NCBI GenBank assembly: GCA_024707075.1 | Contig: JANQAK010000001.1 | Location: 62,001-126,000, forward strand | Direction of reading: 5' to 3' | Length of the DNA: 64,000 nucleotides | Origin: Afipia sp. | Lineage (GTDB): Bacteria; Pseudomonadota; Alphaproteobacteria; Rhizobiales; Xanthobacteraceae | Shown here: positions 8,764 through 17,298 of the stretch, piece by piece | Layout: the number at the start of each line of letters is the position of its first letter | Position numbering within the stretch: position 1 is the stretch's first letter | Notes under the pieces: generated by a model | What the model was told of the DNA's origin: nothing | Database searches by the model: none | The model's input: the letters and a program-made list of their open reading frames with translations, nothing else | Translations under genes and position numbers: made by a program

Positions 8764-9513
8764 TCAGCCAATTTGACCCAGCATCGGAAACGTTTCGAAG
8801 AACCAGATCGCAACGTCAGTGAGATGACCGGTAATCATTGCAACCCCCATAGCGATCATCACGAATCCGGCAATCAACTGCAAAATGCGACCGGCGCGTC
8901 CAAATTTTCCCAAGCGTCCGACAAATCTGCTGGAAAAAAGCGCCGCCAGAACGAACGGCAACCCAAGGCCGAGAGAGTAAATGGCAAGCAGCGCCACACC
9001 GCTCGCGCCGGAGGAAGACGAAGCCGCGACTGCAAGGATTGCGCCAAGGACCGGACCAATGCAGGGCGTCCATCCAAACGCAAATGCAGTACCGAGGAGA
9101 TAGGCAGAGACCGGCCCTGTTCCCGGCCGTGCGATTTGCACGCGCGTGTCGCGCTCGATCCAAGCAGGACGCCAGAGGCTTGTCGTAAAGATACCAAACA
9201 GAATTACCAGTAGACCGCTAAGTATATTGATTTCGTATCGGTAAACTGCGAGCACCAAGCTCAAGGCGTTGGCGCCGGCACCAAGTGCTACAAAGATCGT
9301 CGTAAATCCGAGGACAAAGCATACACTCAAAAACAGTACGCGAAGCTGCTGCCGAGCCGGGACCGATTGATCGCCGTCCGCCGGTGGGAGGCTTTGACCT
9401 GCGACATATGAGATGTATGCCGGCACCAGGGGAAGGACACACGGCGATAGGAACGAGACTGCTCCGGCCGCGAACGCCGTGACAATGCCGACGACGGAAA
9501 GGTCAAGCGTCAT
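8764..9513 (-). CDS. ccdA: Cytochrome c biogenesis protein CcdA (thiol reductant transporter)
   Basis: A 249-residue six-helix membrane protein. The two redox cysteines sit in the standard family contexts SFLSPCVLPLVPAYISYVAG (TM1) and GWTPCIGPVLGAILA (TM4). CcdA carries electrons from cytoplasmic thioredoxin to periplasmic thiol proteins used in cytochrome c maturation and disulfide repair. Here it lies between the P-type ATPase gene and lspA on the same strand, so it may serve periplasmic thiol homeostasis under metal stress; that role is inference from position. Length and hydrophobic profile are normal for the family. Confidence 0.92.
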   Translation of the reverse strand: MTLDLSVVGIVTAFAAGAVSFLSPCVLPLVPAYISYVAGQSLPPADGDQSVPARQQLRVLFLSVCFVLGFTTIFVALGAGANALSLVLAVYRYEINILSGLLVILFGIFTTSLWRPAWIERDTRVQIARPGTGPVSAYLLGTAFAFGWTPCIGPVLGAILAVAASSSSGASGVALLAIYSLGLGLPFVLAALFSSRFVGRLGKFGRAGRILQLIAGFVMIAMGVAMITGHLTDVAIWFFETFPMLGQIG

Positions 9514-9637
9514 CGGTGTATGCCCAACAAATAACTCATCAACTCAAGAACTTTCATCCGCCAGCTTATTTCAGTGAGAGCACACCGTTCCGCCTCTGCA
9601 GTCAGAGGCAATCGGCCACGGCTATTCGTCGATGGAT

Positions 9638-12166
9638 TTACGTCTGAGCTGACTGATCGCGGCTTAATAGTCGGAGCCCGTTCAGCACGACCAGCAGCGA
9701 GGCTCCGACATCGGCTGCGATAGCACCCCATAGGGACGCCCATCCGACGATCGTCAGACCCGTGAACAGTAACTTGACGGCAAGCGAAAAGCCGATGTTT
9801 TGCCGGACGATCGCCAAGGTGGCCTTGGAATGACGAATGAGCCAAGGCAGCCGCGATAAATCGTCCTGCATGAGGGCAATATCTGCAGTCTCAATGGCGG
9901 CGTCAGACCCGATTGCTCCCATAGCGATGCCAACGTTTGCGCGTGCCATCGCGGGAGCATCGTTTACGCCATCTCCAATCATCCCGACATGGCCGTACCG
10001 CGCAACCAACCTTTCAACAGACTCGACCTTCTGTTCGGGCAAGAGCTCCGCGTGCACCTCATCGACGCCAGTTTCCCGCGCAATCATTTCGGCAGTGGCC
10101 TTGTTATCGCCAGTCAGCATCACGACGCGCTCGATACCTGCCGCGTGTAGGTCGGCCACAATACGCTTGGCCTCGGGTCTCACCGCGTCAGCGACGGCAA
10201 TCAGGCCCCAGATCTCGCGGTCATCGCCAACGCCGATAACGGTGCGCCCAGCACTTGCAAGAGCATCGGCCGCTTGAAGCGCCTCGGCCGAATTCGAAAG
10301 CCTATCATGTTCTTCAATAAAGCGACGAGACCCTAACCAAGCTTCTTGCCGGCCGATGCGTCCTACGACACCTTTGCCGCGCACTGCCTGAACGCCATTG
10401 GCGGGGACCGCCGCAATGCCGGCTTCGGCCGCTTTTTCAAGGATCGCGTGGGCCAAAGGGTGCTCACTGCGAGCTTCAAGGGCAGCCGCCAACTTCAGCA
10501 GTTCGCCCTCGCTGTGATTGTTGAAGGTGACGAGTTCGACGACCTTGGGGCGTCCTTGCGTCAGCGTGCCGGTTTTGTCCATGGCTATTGCCTTGAGCTT
10601 CGACGGTGTCTCAAGGTGCACGCCGCCTTTTACGAGCACGCCTTGTTTTGCGGCACCAGCCAGAGCCGCCACGATGCTGACCGGAGTGGAGATGACGAGC
10701 GCGCAGGGGCACGCGATGACAAGAAGAACCAGGGCGCGATAAAACCATACGTCCCATGCTCCGCCGAATATAAGCGGCGGAATGACCAACACCGCCACCG
10801 CAAGCCCCATGACGCTCGGCGTATAGATTCGGGCAAAGCGTTCGACCCATTGCTCGGAAGGCGCGCGGCGGCTTTGCGCGGAGCCCACCATTTTGATGAT
10901 GCGGGCGAGCGTGGTGTCTTGCGCGCCCTTTGTGGTTTCGATTTCCAGCGCACCTTCGCCATTGATGGTTCCGGCGTAGACCACAGAACCTTCCGATATC
11001 GAGACGGGGACGCTTTCGCCGGTGATGGGAGCTTGGTTCACTTCGCTTGCACCGGTCAGGACGATTCCGTCGAGCGGAATTTTATCGCCAGGCCGTACAA
11101 CGATGTGAGCACCGATTGACACCGCCGCGACAGGAGTTTCCTTCTCCGTTCCGCCTCCAAACTTCACGCGTGCAACGGCTGGAGCCAGTTCCATCAGCGC
11201 TGCTACGGCCCGACGCGCGCGCCCAAGGCTCCACGCCTCCAGCGCCAGGGCAAGCGCGAAAAAGAATGAGACGGTGGCCGCCTCGAACCATTGGTGAATG
11301 GCAACAGCGCCCGCGACGGCAATGACCATCAGCAAATTCATGTCAGGCCGCAGACGTCGCGCGGAAAGTAGGGCCTTCGGCGCGACATATCTGATGGCAC
11401 AGACGACAGCCAGCGCATACGCCAGGATGGCGGCGATTGGAGCAGGTGCGAACACCCCAGGAGTTTCACTGAGCGCGGCAAGCACGCTTCCCGCGGACGA
11501 AGCATGAATGGCAAAGCCAAGTGCGGTCAGAATTCCGCTGGCTGCCGTTAGGAGCGATTGGGTGCGACGCCTTCGATCTTCGGCAAGAGCACCTTCAGTC
11601 TTCGGGCCTTCAATCCACTGTTCCGCACGCATGCCAGTCCGCGCAACAGCCTTCTCGATGCTTGCCAGCATAGCTGCGTCGGGATTACCGCTCACGGACA
11701 TCCGGCCGTTGACGAGGTCGAATACAAGCCTGTCCTCGCCGACCAACAGTCCGACTTCGCGCTTGAGAGCGGCGACTTCGTCTCCGCAATCCATGCCATG
11801 GATCTTGAACACCACTCCGTCTGGGGCTGCGGCAGGTACGGGCGCGGTGAATGCAACGTCGTCGCCGGCGCAGCCGGTGCAAGCGGCGTCCGTCGCCGAC
11901 ACACTCAATGGCAGCTTCTGGTCACGTAACAATTCCGCGACCATTCCAGTGGTTGCGACGGCAACTAGAATGTCATCAATTGCCGGAGAAACACCCGGCG
12001 CAACATCCATACGACCTGCCTTCGTGTCAAAGAAGAGGTTGTCTTCGCCACCCACGAGCGGACCAACCGCGCTCTTGAGTTGACGGGCCTCGTTTTGACA
12101 ATCGAGGCCTATCACGCGGAAAGAGAGCTGATGGGTCAGCCGACTCGGCACGGAAAGATCTGTCAT
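9638..12166 (-). CDS. cadA: Zn/Cd/Pb-translocating P1B-type ATPase (CadA/ZntA family)
   Basis: An 842-residue heavy-metal ATPase. Two HMA-like domains lie at the N-terminus, one degenerate (VIGLDCQNEARQL) and one with GMDCGDEVAALK, with a CTGCAGD linker between. Six to eight membrane helices, the actuator TGES loop (PITGESVPVS), the CPC metal-site motif in TM6 (VIACPCALVISTP, about residue 485) and the phosphorylation site DKTGTLTQG (about residue 530) are intact, as are the GDGVNDAPA hinge and the HP motif (SEHPLA). CPC with upstream Cys-rich HMA domains fits group P1B-2 exporters. Transcription starts divergently from the MerR-type gene, and the promoter has the long 19-bp spacer with central dyad that MerR proteins use. 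Confidence 0.94.
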   Translation of the reverse strand: MTDLSVPSRLTHQLSFRVIGLDCQNEARQLKSAVGPLVGGEDNLFFDTKAGRMDVAPGVSPAIDDILVAVATTGMVAELLRDQKLPLSVSATDAACTGCAGDDVAFTAPVPAAAPDGVVFKIHGMDCGDEVAALKREVGLLVGEDRLVFDLVNGRMSVSGNPDAAMLASIEKAVARTGMRAEQWIEGPKTEGALAEDRRRRTQSLLTAASGILTALGFAIHASSAGSVLAALSETPGVFAPAPIAAILAYALAVVCAIRYVAPKALLSARRLRPDMNLLMVIAVAGAVAIHQWFEAATVSFFFALALALEAWSLGRARRAVAALMELAPAVARVKFGGGTEKETPVAAVSIGAHIVVRPGDKIPLDGIVLTGASEVNQAPITGESVPVSISEGSVVYAGTINGEGALEIETTKGAQDTTLARIIKMVGSAQSRRAPSEQWVERFARIYTPSVMGLAVAVLVIPPLIFGGAWDVWFYRALVLLVIACPCALVISTPVSIVAALAGAAKQGVLVKGGVHLETPSKLKAIAMDKTGTLTQGRPKVVELVTFNNHSEGELLKLAAALEARSEHPLAHAILEKAAEAGIAAVPANGVQAVRGKGVVGRIGRQEAWLGSRRFIEEHDRLSNSAEALQAADALASAGRTVIGVGDDREIWGLIAVADAVRPEAKRIVADLHAAGIERVVMLTGDNKATAEMIARETGVDEVHAELLPEQKVESVERLVARYGHVGMIGDGVNDAPAMARANVGIAMGAIGSDAAIETADIALMQDDLSRLPWLIRHSKATLAIVRQNIGFSLAVKLLFTGLTIVGWASLWGAIAADVGASLLVVLNGLRLLSRDQSAQT

Positions 12167-12197
12167 TTGTCACCTCGACTTTTTCGACGTGACTGCT

Positions 12198-12228
12198 CAT
12201 ATAAACCCTGTAGCAACTAGAGGGTCAA
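12198..12228 (-). promoter_or_regulatory. MerR-type promoter and operator for the P-type ATPase gene
   Basis: On the minus strand a -35 box TTGACC (12228-12223) and a -10 box TATATG (12203-12198) are separated by 19 bp, longer than the normal 17 and typical of MerR-controlled promoters. A near-perfect dyad with outer arms ACCCT and AGGGT and inner arms TAG and CTA spans 12205-12225 between the boxes. This is the layout of ZntR/CadR/PbrR operators, where the metal-bound activator untwists the spacer. The regulator gene starts only ten bases beyond the dyad in the opposite direction, so the same site probably autoregulates it. Confidence 0.82.
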
Positions 12229-12234
12229 GGGCGC

Positions 12235-12639
12235 ATGTCCGTGCAAGTCTTAAAAATCGGCGACCTCTCCAGGGCAACCACCACCAAGGTCGAGACGATA
12301 CGGTACTATGAGAACATAGGCCTTCTCCCCGCGCCCAGTCGCACGGCAGGGAATTTCCGATCATACGCTCCGGAGCATCTAGTCAGACTAAGCTTCATAC
12401 GCCGCGCAAGAGAGCTGGGCTTCACATTGGACCAAGTACGTAACTTGCTCGACCTTTCCGACGAAAAGCGGCGGTCTTGTGAATCTGTAGACGCAATCGC
12501 CCGAGAACATCTCAGACAGGTAGACCGTAAGATCGCCGACCTAAAGGCCCTCCGGGCAGAGTTGGATAGCGTGATCAATCAGTGCAGGTGCGGAACGATT
12601 GCTGATTGCCGCATCATCGAAGCGCTAGGACCCTCGTAG
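12235..12639 (+). CDS. MerR-family metal-responsive regulator (CadR/ZntR/PbrR type)
   Basis: A 134-residue regulator: N-terminal winged helix (LKIGDLSRATTTKVETIRYYENIGLLP), a second wing region (FRSYAPEHLVRLSFIRRARELGFTLDQVRNLL), a long dimerisation helix, and a C-terminal metal-binding loop. Cysteines at 82, 117, 119 and 125 (RSCES, QCRCGTIADC) match the three-ligand pattern of Zn/Cd/Pb sensors, while the Cu(I) sensor pattern is not present. It should activate the divergent ATPase gene from the dyad at 12205-12225. The ATG at 12235 follows closely on the operator. Which of Zn, Cd or Pb is the physiological inducer cannot be decided from sequence. Confidence 0.92.
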   Translation: MSVQVLKIGDLSRATTTKVETIRYYENIGLLPAPSRTAGNFRSYAPEHLVRLSFIRRARELGFTLDQVRNLLDLSDEKRRSCESVDAIAREHLRQVDRKIADLKALRAELDSVINQCRCGTIADCRIIEALGPS

Positions 12640-12913
12640 GCGCCCACATAGAGACTTCGAATCGATGCCTTAATCAGGATGGCTGCAAACAGCTCTCATA
12701 AGAAATTTACAACAGCCGCCGTCTTAGAGATCAGGGAAAGAACAATGCGATGTACTTCGTGTGCAATTCCGTTGGATGGGGGGTGAAGTCGTTCGTCGCT
12801 CGCGTTTTCACGCCGGAACAAAACGTAGAGCGCGGGCAGGACGACAAGCGAGTAATGTCGTTGAGATAATTCCACCGACGAAGTCGCCTGCCGCCGGATC
12901 GATCAATGCGATA

Positions 12914-13738
12914 TCACGGGCCGGCGACGGGCCGGTTTACAAGATTCTCATCTTTATATCCGTCCAATTTATCTCCGAACTCGCGTAGCAGGAACAGACT
13001 GACATCGTCGAGCGAGTCATGATCTTTGCGGAACGGCTGCTCAAGTGTCTCGATGAGATAAAGCGCATATACAAACATGTAGGATATAAAGCCAAAAATC
13101 AGCGCTGTACCCGGCGAGCCTTCAGTTTCCAAGAACAGCAAAAGCATCACGATAGCTGCAACCAACGTCTTCACCAAGATGTACACGGAAGGCACAAATT
13201 GCATGCTTTGAATGTGATAGATTCGGAAAACGCATCTGCGCAGTTGATCCTGCTGGCCGCGCAGTCGCACGATGAAATTCGCCGGCATGCCCAAAATATC
13301 CATTTGCGCAATCATCGGAGTGAGCTTGTCGATTTCGAGGATGGCTGGCCGCAGATCCTTGTGGGCCCCCTCGTGTCCAAGCCCCCTTTGCAAGACGATC
13401 AGGATGTTCCCGAGTATCATTCGCAGCGGACCGACTTTGAAATCCGGGCACTTCTCGGCGAAACAGACAGCGTCGTCATGGAGTGCCTCCAATGCCACGC
13501 GAATGTCGGCCGGCAATCGCTCAGATTCTTTGTAGTCAGAAAGAACGCCCGACAGCAGAAAGCCGATGATGAAGATTGCGCCACCGATTGCGCTGGTCAA
13601 CAGCGTGCTCAGCGTCACGAATTCGAACTGCATCCAGTGAACAAATACTTTGACGGCGCTGATCGCGACGACCAATCCCGCCACGAGGAAGAATAACTTA
13701 AGCTTCTTCAACTCGTGATGCTCGTTGATCCATTTCAT
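12914..13738 (-). CDS. Bestrophin-like (DUF4239-type) membrane protein
   Basis: A 274-residue protein with two helices near the N-terminus (LKLFFLVAGLVVAISAVKVF and LTSAIGGAIFIIGFLLSG), a long soluble middle (residues about 75-185) and two further helices (VLVAAIVMLLLF-like and ALIFGFISYMFVYALYLIE). The closing block LIETLEQPFRKDHDSLDDVSLFLLREF resembles the end of bestrophin-like DUF4239 proteins, hence the tentative label. Bestrophins are anion channels, but no activity can be claimed here. The gene stands alone on the minus strand between the metal island and the His-rich protein gene; the 274 bp separating it from the MerR gene hold nothing recognisable. Confidence 0.65.
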   Translation of the reverse strand: MKWINEHHELKKLKLFFLVAGLVVAISAVKVFVHWMQFEFVTLSTLLTSAIGGAIFIIGFLLSGVLSDYKESERLPADIRVALEALHDDAVCFAEKCPDFKVGPLRMILGNILIVLQRGLGHEGAHKDLRPAILEIDKLTPMIAQMDILGMPANFIVRLRGQQDQLRRCVFRIYHIQSMQFVPSVYILVKTLVAAIVMLLLFLETEGSPGTALIFGFISYMFVYALYLIETLEQPFRKDHDSLDDVSLFLLREFGDKLDGYKDENLVNRPVAGP

Positions 13739-13953
13739 AAGGCGGACCTTTTGCGATCAAATAAGACTTTATAACGGCCAATCTCATTCGAGCAAAGAGG
13801 GGAACCTTGTGTGGCATACGTTTAGCCATACGTAGGCATTGATGGAGTGATCGCCATACTCCCGCACGGGAATTGATTTGGCACGCAGGATGTGACAGAT
13901 TTTTTGTCTCTTGCGGGATTCATGATTGCTATCGACCGAAAGGGAACGTTGCC

Positions 13954-14325
13954 ATGAAAACCATCATCACGATTGCGGCCGGCGTTATTCTTTTGAGTGG
14001 CGTCGCAGCCGTAACTCCCGCAGCAGCCTTACCGGCCTCCGGGACCGCCATAGATGCGCGAAGTATTGCTGCGAGCGAGCAAGTGCAGCCGGTTCACATG
14101 CGCCGGCATCGTCATCATAGGCACTACGCGCATCGACGTTATCGTGTTAATCCCTATTACGGCTATGGATACGGTTACGCATCACCTGTATTCATACCGT
14201 TTGGCTTTGGTCATCACGGCGGACACCACTTCGGGGGTCACCATTTCGGTGGCCATCATTTCGGTGGCCATCATTTCGGTGGCCATCATTTCGGTGGCCA
14301 TGGCGGACACCACGGCCATCACTGA
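13954..14325 (+). CDS. Secreted His/Gly-rich repeat protein
   Basis: A 123-residue product with a clean signal peptide (MKTIITIAAGVILLSGVAAV, cleavage after AALPA or nearby), a basic His/Arg stretch (MRRHRHHRHYAHRRYR), a Tyr/Gly stretch (NPYYGYGYGYA) and a C-terminal tail of five HFGGH units. The tail contains more than 25 histidines in about 45 residues. Such composition would bind Zn, Cu or Ni, but metal binding is inference. The start was chosen at the ATG before the signal sequence. It closely resembles the protein at 17723-18061 in order of segments, so the two are probable paralogues. Function is unknown. Confidence 0.72.
   Translation: MKTIITIAAGVILLSGVAAVTPAAALPASGTAIDARSIAASEQVQPVHMRRHRHHRHYAHRRYRVNPYYGYGYGYASPVFIPFGFGHHGGHHFGGHHFGGHHFGGHHFGGHHFGGHGGHHGHH
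14227..14302 (+). repeat. 15-bp tandem repeat encoding HFGGH units
   Basis: About five consecutive copies of a 15-base unit (catcatttcggtggc) lie inside the His-rich gene. The last copies are identical at the DNA level and the first ones carry synonymous changes. The unit length is a multiple of three, so gain or loss of copies would keep the frame. Such repeats expand and contract by slippage, so copy number may vary between strains. Confidence 0.85.
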
Positions 14326-14464
14326 GTTCGCAGAGCGCGCCTGAACGCGGGAACCGAGTGGTGAGAGCTGGCCGTGCATCCAAGATGTCGCATTGCGCTG
14401 CGTCGCGACGGCGGCATCGTAGCAAGCTGTACGCCTAATTTGATTCGCCGTGAAAGGGGCCGCC

Positions 14465-15202
14465 GTGGGCGAGACCACGCTTATCCATCTTTCGCGCCTG
14501 ATGGTTCTCAGGCGTCAGCTCGACGTCGCGGCAAATAATATTGCGAACGTCGAAACTTCCGGGTTCCGTGCTCAGCATCTTTCCTTTCAAGAGTACCTCA
14601 AACCAGAAAACAATCAGATCGGCGTCAAACCCGAACGTCACCTCTCTCTGGTTGATGCTGCATTTGGATTTACGGCGGATTCGCCGGGGGCGCTCCAGAT
14701 CACAACGAACCCGCTCGACCTGGCGATCAACGGAAATGCCTATTTCGTCGTTCAAACCCCTCAGGGAGAGCGATACACCCGAGACGGATCATTCAGTCTT
14801 GATAAATCGGGCCGGCTGGTCACCGTGGAGGGTCACACAGTTCAGGCTGGAAATGGCGCTGTAACAGTGCCCGCCCAAGCTGGCATCATCAGTATCGACG
14901 CAAGCGGGCGGATTTCGACCAAGCTGGGCGAACTGGGCCGGTTGCGACTGGTCCAATTTCCAGAACGCGGCAATCTGCATGCGGTCGGTGGGAATCTGTT
15001 TCGATCGGACACCGCACCGGCTGCAATTTCGGATGGCTCTGCGAAGGTACTGCAGGGTGCGGTAGAGAAATCCAATGTCCAGTCAACCGTTGAGATAAGC
15101 CGGCTGGCCGAAATCAACAAAGTTTACGAAATGGTGAGCAAGTTGTTGAAAAGCTCACAGGATGTGACTGAGTTAAACAGGCTGGCTGATGTACCCGATT
15201 AG
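14465..15202 (+). CDS. flgF: Flagellar basal-body rod protein FlgF
   Basis: A 245-residue flagellar rod protein. The N-terminal rod signature LSRLMVLRRQLDVAANNIANVETSGFR is diagnostic, the middle has the FlgF/FlgG fold (LDLAINGNAYFVVQTPQGERYTRDGSFSLDKSGRLV), and the C-terminus ends in the coiled helix typical of rod proteins (VEKSNVQSTVEISRLAEINKVYEMVSKLLKSSQDV). It forms part of the proximal rod in the periplasm. The GTG at 14465 is preferred because AAAGGGG lies five bases upstream; an in-frame GTG at 14450 lacks a ribosome site. No other flagellar gene is visible in the window, so the gene is isolated from the main flagellar clusters. Confidence 0.9.
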   Translation: MGETTLIHLSRLMVLRRQLDVAANNIANVETSGFRAQHLSFQEYLKPENNQIGVKPERHLSLVDAAFGFTADSPGALQITTNPLDLAINGNAYFVVQTPQGERYTRDGSFSLDKSGRLVTVEGHTVQAGNGAVTVPAQAGIISIDASGRISTKLGELGRLRLVQFPERGNLHAVGGNLFRSDTAPAAISDGSAKVLQGAVEKSNVQSTVEISRLAEINKVYEMVSKLLKSSQDVTELNRLADVPD

Positions 15203-15252
15203 CTGGCCTGAATTGACTTGGGCCGGCTGCTTTTGACTGGGGCACGACGACG

Positions 15253-17298
15253 TCAAAATTCTCCGCGCAGGCGGCCTGAGAACACCGATACCGGGCCGCG
15301 GTCCGCATTGTACGCCGGATTAGTGATGGACTGATAGTCGGCGGTCAGCGTGATCTGCTTGTTGAGGGCCAGCGCATAATAAACCTCAAGGATTTTCTCT
15401 TGCCGGTAATTGATTTGCCCGTCACCGATCAGCACGCCGAGGCCGCCGGCCGCGACAAAGTCGCGATGGTCCTTCGATAGGGCATTGAACGCGCCGCCGA
15501 TCCCGACGACGTCGTCCGGCCTTCCCCATGAGGTTCCTTTGATCGACGCGCCGACTGCAAGGCTGGCGTCGATGTCGGTGAAGACCATAATCTCGGTCTT
15601 GCCGTCGTTCCAGCTCCACCGGCCGAATACGCCGATATCGTCGGTGATCGCCTGCTCGACGTTGAACACGTAGCCATACTTAATCCGCCCGCGGCGCGTC
15701 TGGCTGATGTCGAGATTGAGCACCGGATCGTTCAAGGTGTCCCGGTAACTGCCGGAATAAGCACTGTTGAGCCAGGCGATGGTGCGGAATTTCCCCGGCT
15801 GCGAAAACAGCGAATAGCGCGTTTCGAGCTCGAGGATGTAGTTGCCGCGCTGAAACACCTTCATGTCGAAATTGCCTGAGTTCGATTCCGAAACCATCAG
15901 GAAATAACCCGCGCGCAGCGCCCAGTATTTCTGGTTCAGTTCGGCCGTCACGCCATATGTCAGGCCGACCTTGTCGGCGGAATAGTCGAACGCGCCCGGC
16001 GCCCATATCGACCAGTTCATGAAGTCCTTGCGGGGATCCTTGGCGTAGGCATTGCCGTCGAACACATCGGGGACGGCGAACTTTCCGGCCTGTACTGTCA
16101 GCCGTGAGACGTCCGCTTTCCCCGCGAGTTGACCGGGGCCGCTGGGCAACTCTTCCTGCTTGCCGCCGAAGCCGAATGTCTGGCGCAGGTAAAATCGCGA
16201 CGGGTTGAAGCGCGGATAAGGAAAGTTCGATTTTTGCGCCTCGCCGCTGGTAAAGCCGGCGACGCCGACGGTATTGCTGAGGCCGAAGCCCTGAAGCAAT
16301 TCAGGGTTGAAGTAGACTTCGCCGCCGTCCCACAGCCGGGCATTCAGATAGAGGCTGTTGCTCCATGTCGCCTGGGACTGGCGGCTGGGCGTTAGGCTGT
16401 TCGTGCCCGTGTAGGGCGCATGAAATCCGGGATAGCCCTGCGACAGGTAGGTGGTCTGTCCGTGGATTTCCCAAATGTCCGATGACGGCGCGGTCCTTGC
16501 CGCTACAGGCTGCGATCCCGTGCTCCCCGGCCAATCGATCTTGCGGTTCAGGCCGATGCGAAGCGTCTGGAAATCCAATGCCGAGGCATAGCGCGCTCCC
16601 GACGGCAACCGGACGTCGGCCGGTCCGAAATCGTAATAGAGATACTCCAGCCGCGCCGACCAGAGCGGATCGATGGCATATTCGAATCCGGCCCCGGCAG
16701 CCCAGCCGGTGCGACGCTGGATACTTTTCTCTTCCAGTCCGCCCGACAGGTCACTGGCAAACCGTGTGCCCTGCCAAGCGAACCCACCAGTCGCATAGAC
16801 CATCCATGAAGGTCGGGCATAACCGAGGCGCGCGCGCACGGAGCCGACGTGATCCATTTTCTCGGTCAGGCCAGCCTCCGCAGATCTTGGGGACGACACC
16901 ACCGCGTTAGAGTTGATGTAGTTTGGAAACGTGATGTCGGCCTCGACGCCGAGCAAAATTCGCGAGGGCAAGACGACATTATATCCGGCCTGCACGCCGC
17001 CGTTGATGCCGCTATAGGAGTGGGAAAGCGCCGACGGCAGTGGATTGAACAGCGTCGCGCTGGTGCGCCCCCAGCCGTACCCCATATGAGCGCCGATATA
17101 GGGGCCGGTCCAATCGAAGTAAGTTTCAATGCGCGGCGCTTTTACCGTCATGTCAACAGGCTGGTCGGCCGCCAGCGCACCCTCGAACGACAGCGCCCCT
17201 AGCACGATCCCGGCGAACAGGCTTTTCAAGATATTCGCGCCGCGACGCGGCTCGCCGATGACGTTTTGGCCTCGCAGCGTCATAAAAAATGTCGCCAT
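15253..17298 (-). CDS. Outer-membrane protein: Omp25/Omp31-like barrel fused to OprB-type carbohydrate porin
   Basis: A 681-residue outer-membrane protein. After the signal peptide (ILKSLFAGIVLGALSFEGALAA) an eight-strand Omp25-like barrel spans about residues 55-255 (FDWTGPYIGAHMGYGWGR to ALDFQTLRIGLNRKIDW). A second domain from about 285 to 681 is OprB-like (WEIHGQTTYLSQGYPGFHAPYTG, then many alternating strands, closing in FSGRLRGEF). The final phenylalanine is the standard BamA recognition end. The OprB half suggests uptake of sugars or other small carbon compounds. Two-domain porins of this kind are common in Bradyrhizobium relatives. The first codon is uncertain, since ATGs at 17298 and 17283 are both upstream of the signal peptide. 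Confidence 0.85.
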   Translation of the reverse strand: MATFFMTLRGQNVIGEPRRGANILKSLFAGIVLGALSFEGALAADQPVDMTVKAPRIETYFDWTGPYIGAHMGYGWGRTSATLFNPLPSALSHSYSGINGGVQAGYNVVLPSRILLGVEADITFPNYINSNAVVSSPRSAEAGLTEKMDHVGSVRARLGYARPSWMVYATGGFAWQGTRFASDLSGGLEEKSIQRRTGWAAGAGFEYAIDPLWSARLEYLYYDFGPADVRLPSGARYASALDFQTLRIGLNRKIDWPGSTGSQPVAARTAPSSDIWEIHGQTTYLSQGYPGFHAPYTGTNSLTPSRQSQATWSNSLYLNARLWDGGEVYFNPELLQGFGLSNTVGVAGFTSGEAQKSNFPYPRFNPSRFYLRQTFGFGGKQEELPSGPGQLAGKADVSRLTVQAGKFAVPDVFDGNAYAKDPRKDFMNWSIWAPGAFDYSADKVGLTYGVTAELNQKYWALRAGYFLMVSESNSGNFDMKVFQRGNYILELETRYSLFSQPGKFRTIAWLNSAYSGSYRDTLNDPVLNLDISQTRRGRIKYGYVFNVEQAITDDIGVFGRWSWNDGKTEIMVFTDIDASLAVGASIKGTSWGRPDDVVGIGGAFNALSKDHRDFVAAGGLGVLIGDGQINYRQEKILEVYYALALNKQITLTADYQSITNPAYNADRGPVSVFSGRLRGEF

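Noticed and set aside
10346-11119. Plus-strand open frame of 257 codons inside the P-type ATPase gene
   Set aside because: The minus-strand frame carries all ATPase motifs (CPC, DKTGT); the forward frame is an antisense shadow rich in Arg, His and Asp.
12761-12988. Possible 75-codon gene between the regulator and the membrane protein
   Set aside because: It overlaps the 3' end of the minus-strand membrane protein gene, has no ribosome site and has no recognisable feature.
14227-14302. Short regular repeats as a CRISPR array
   Set aside because: Units are 15 bp, directly adjacent without spacers, and lie in frame within a coding sequence.
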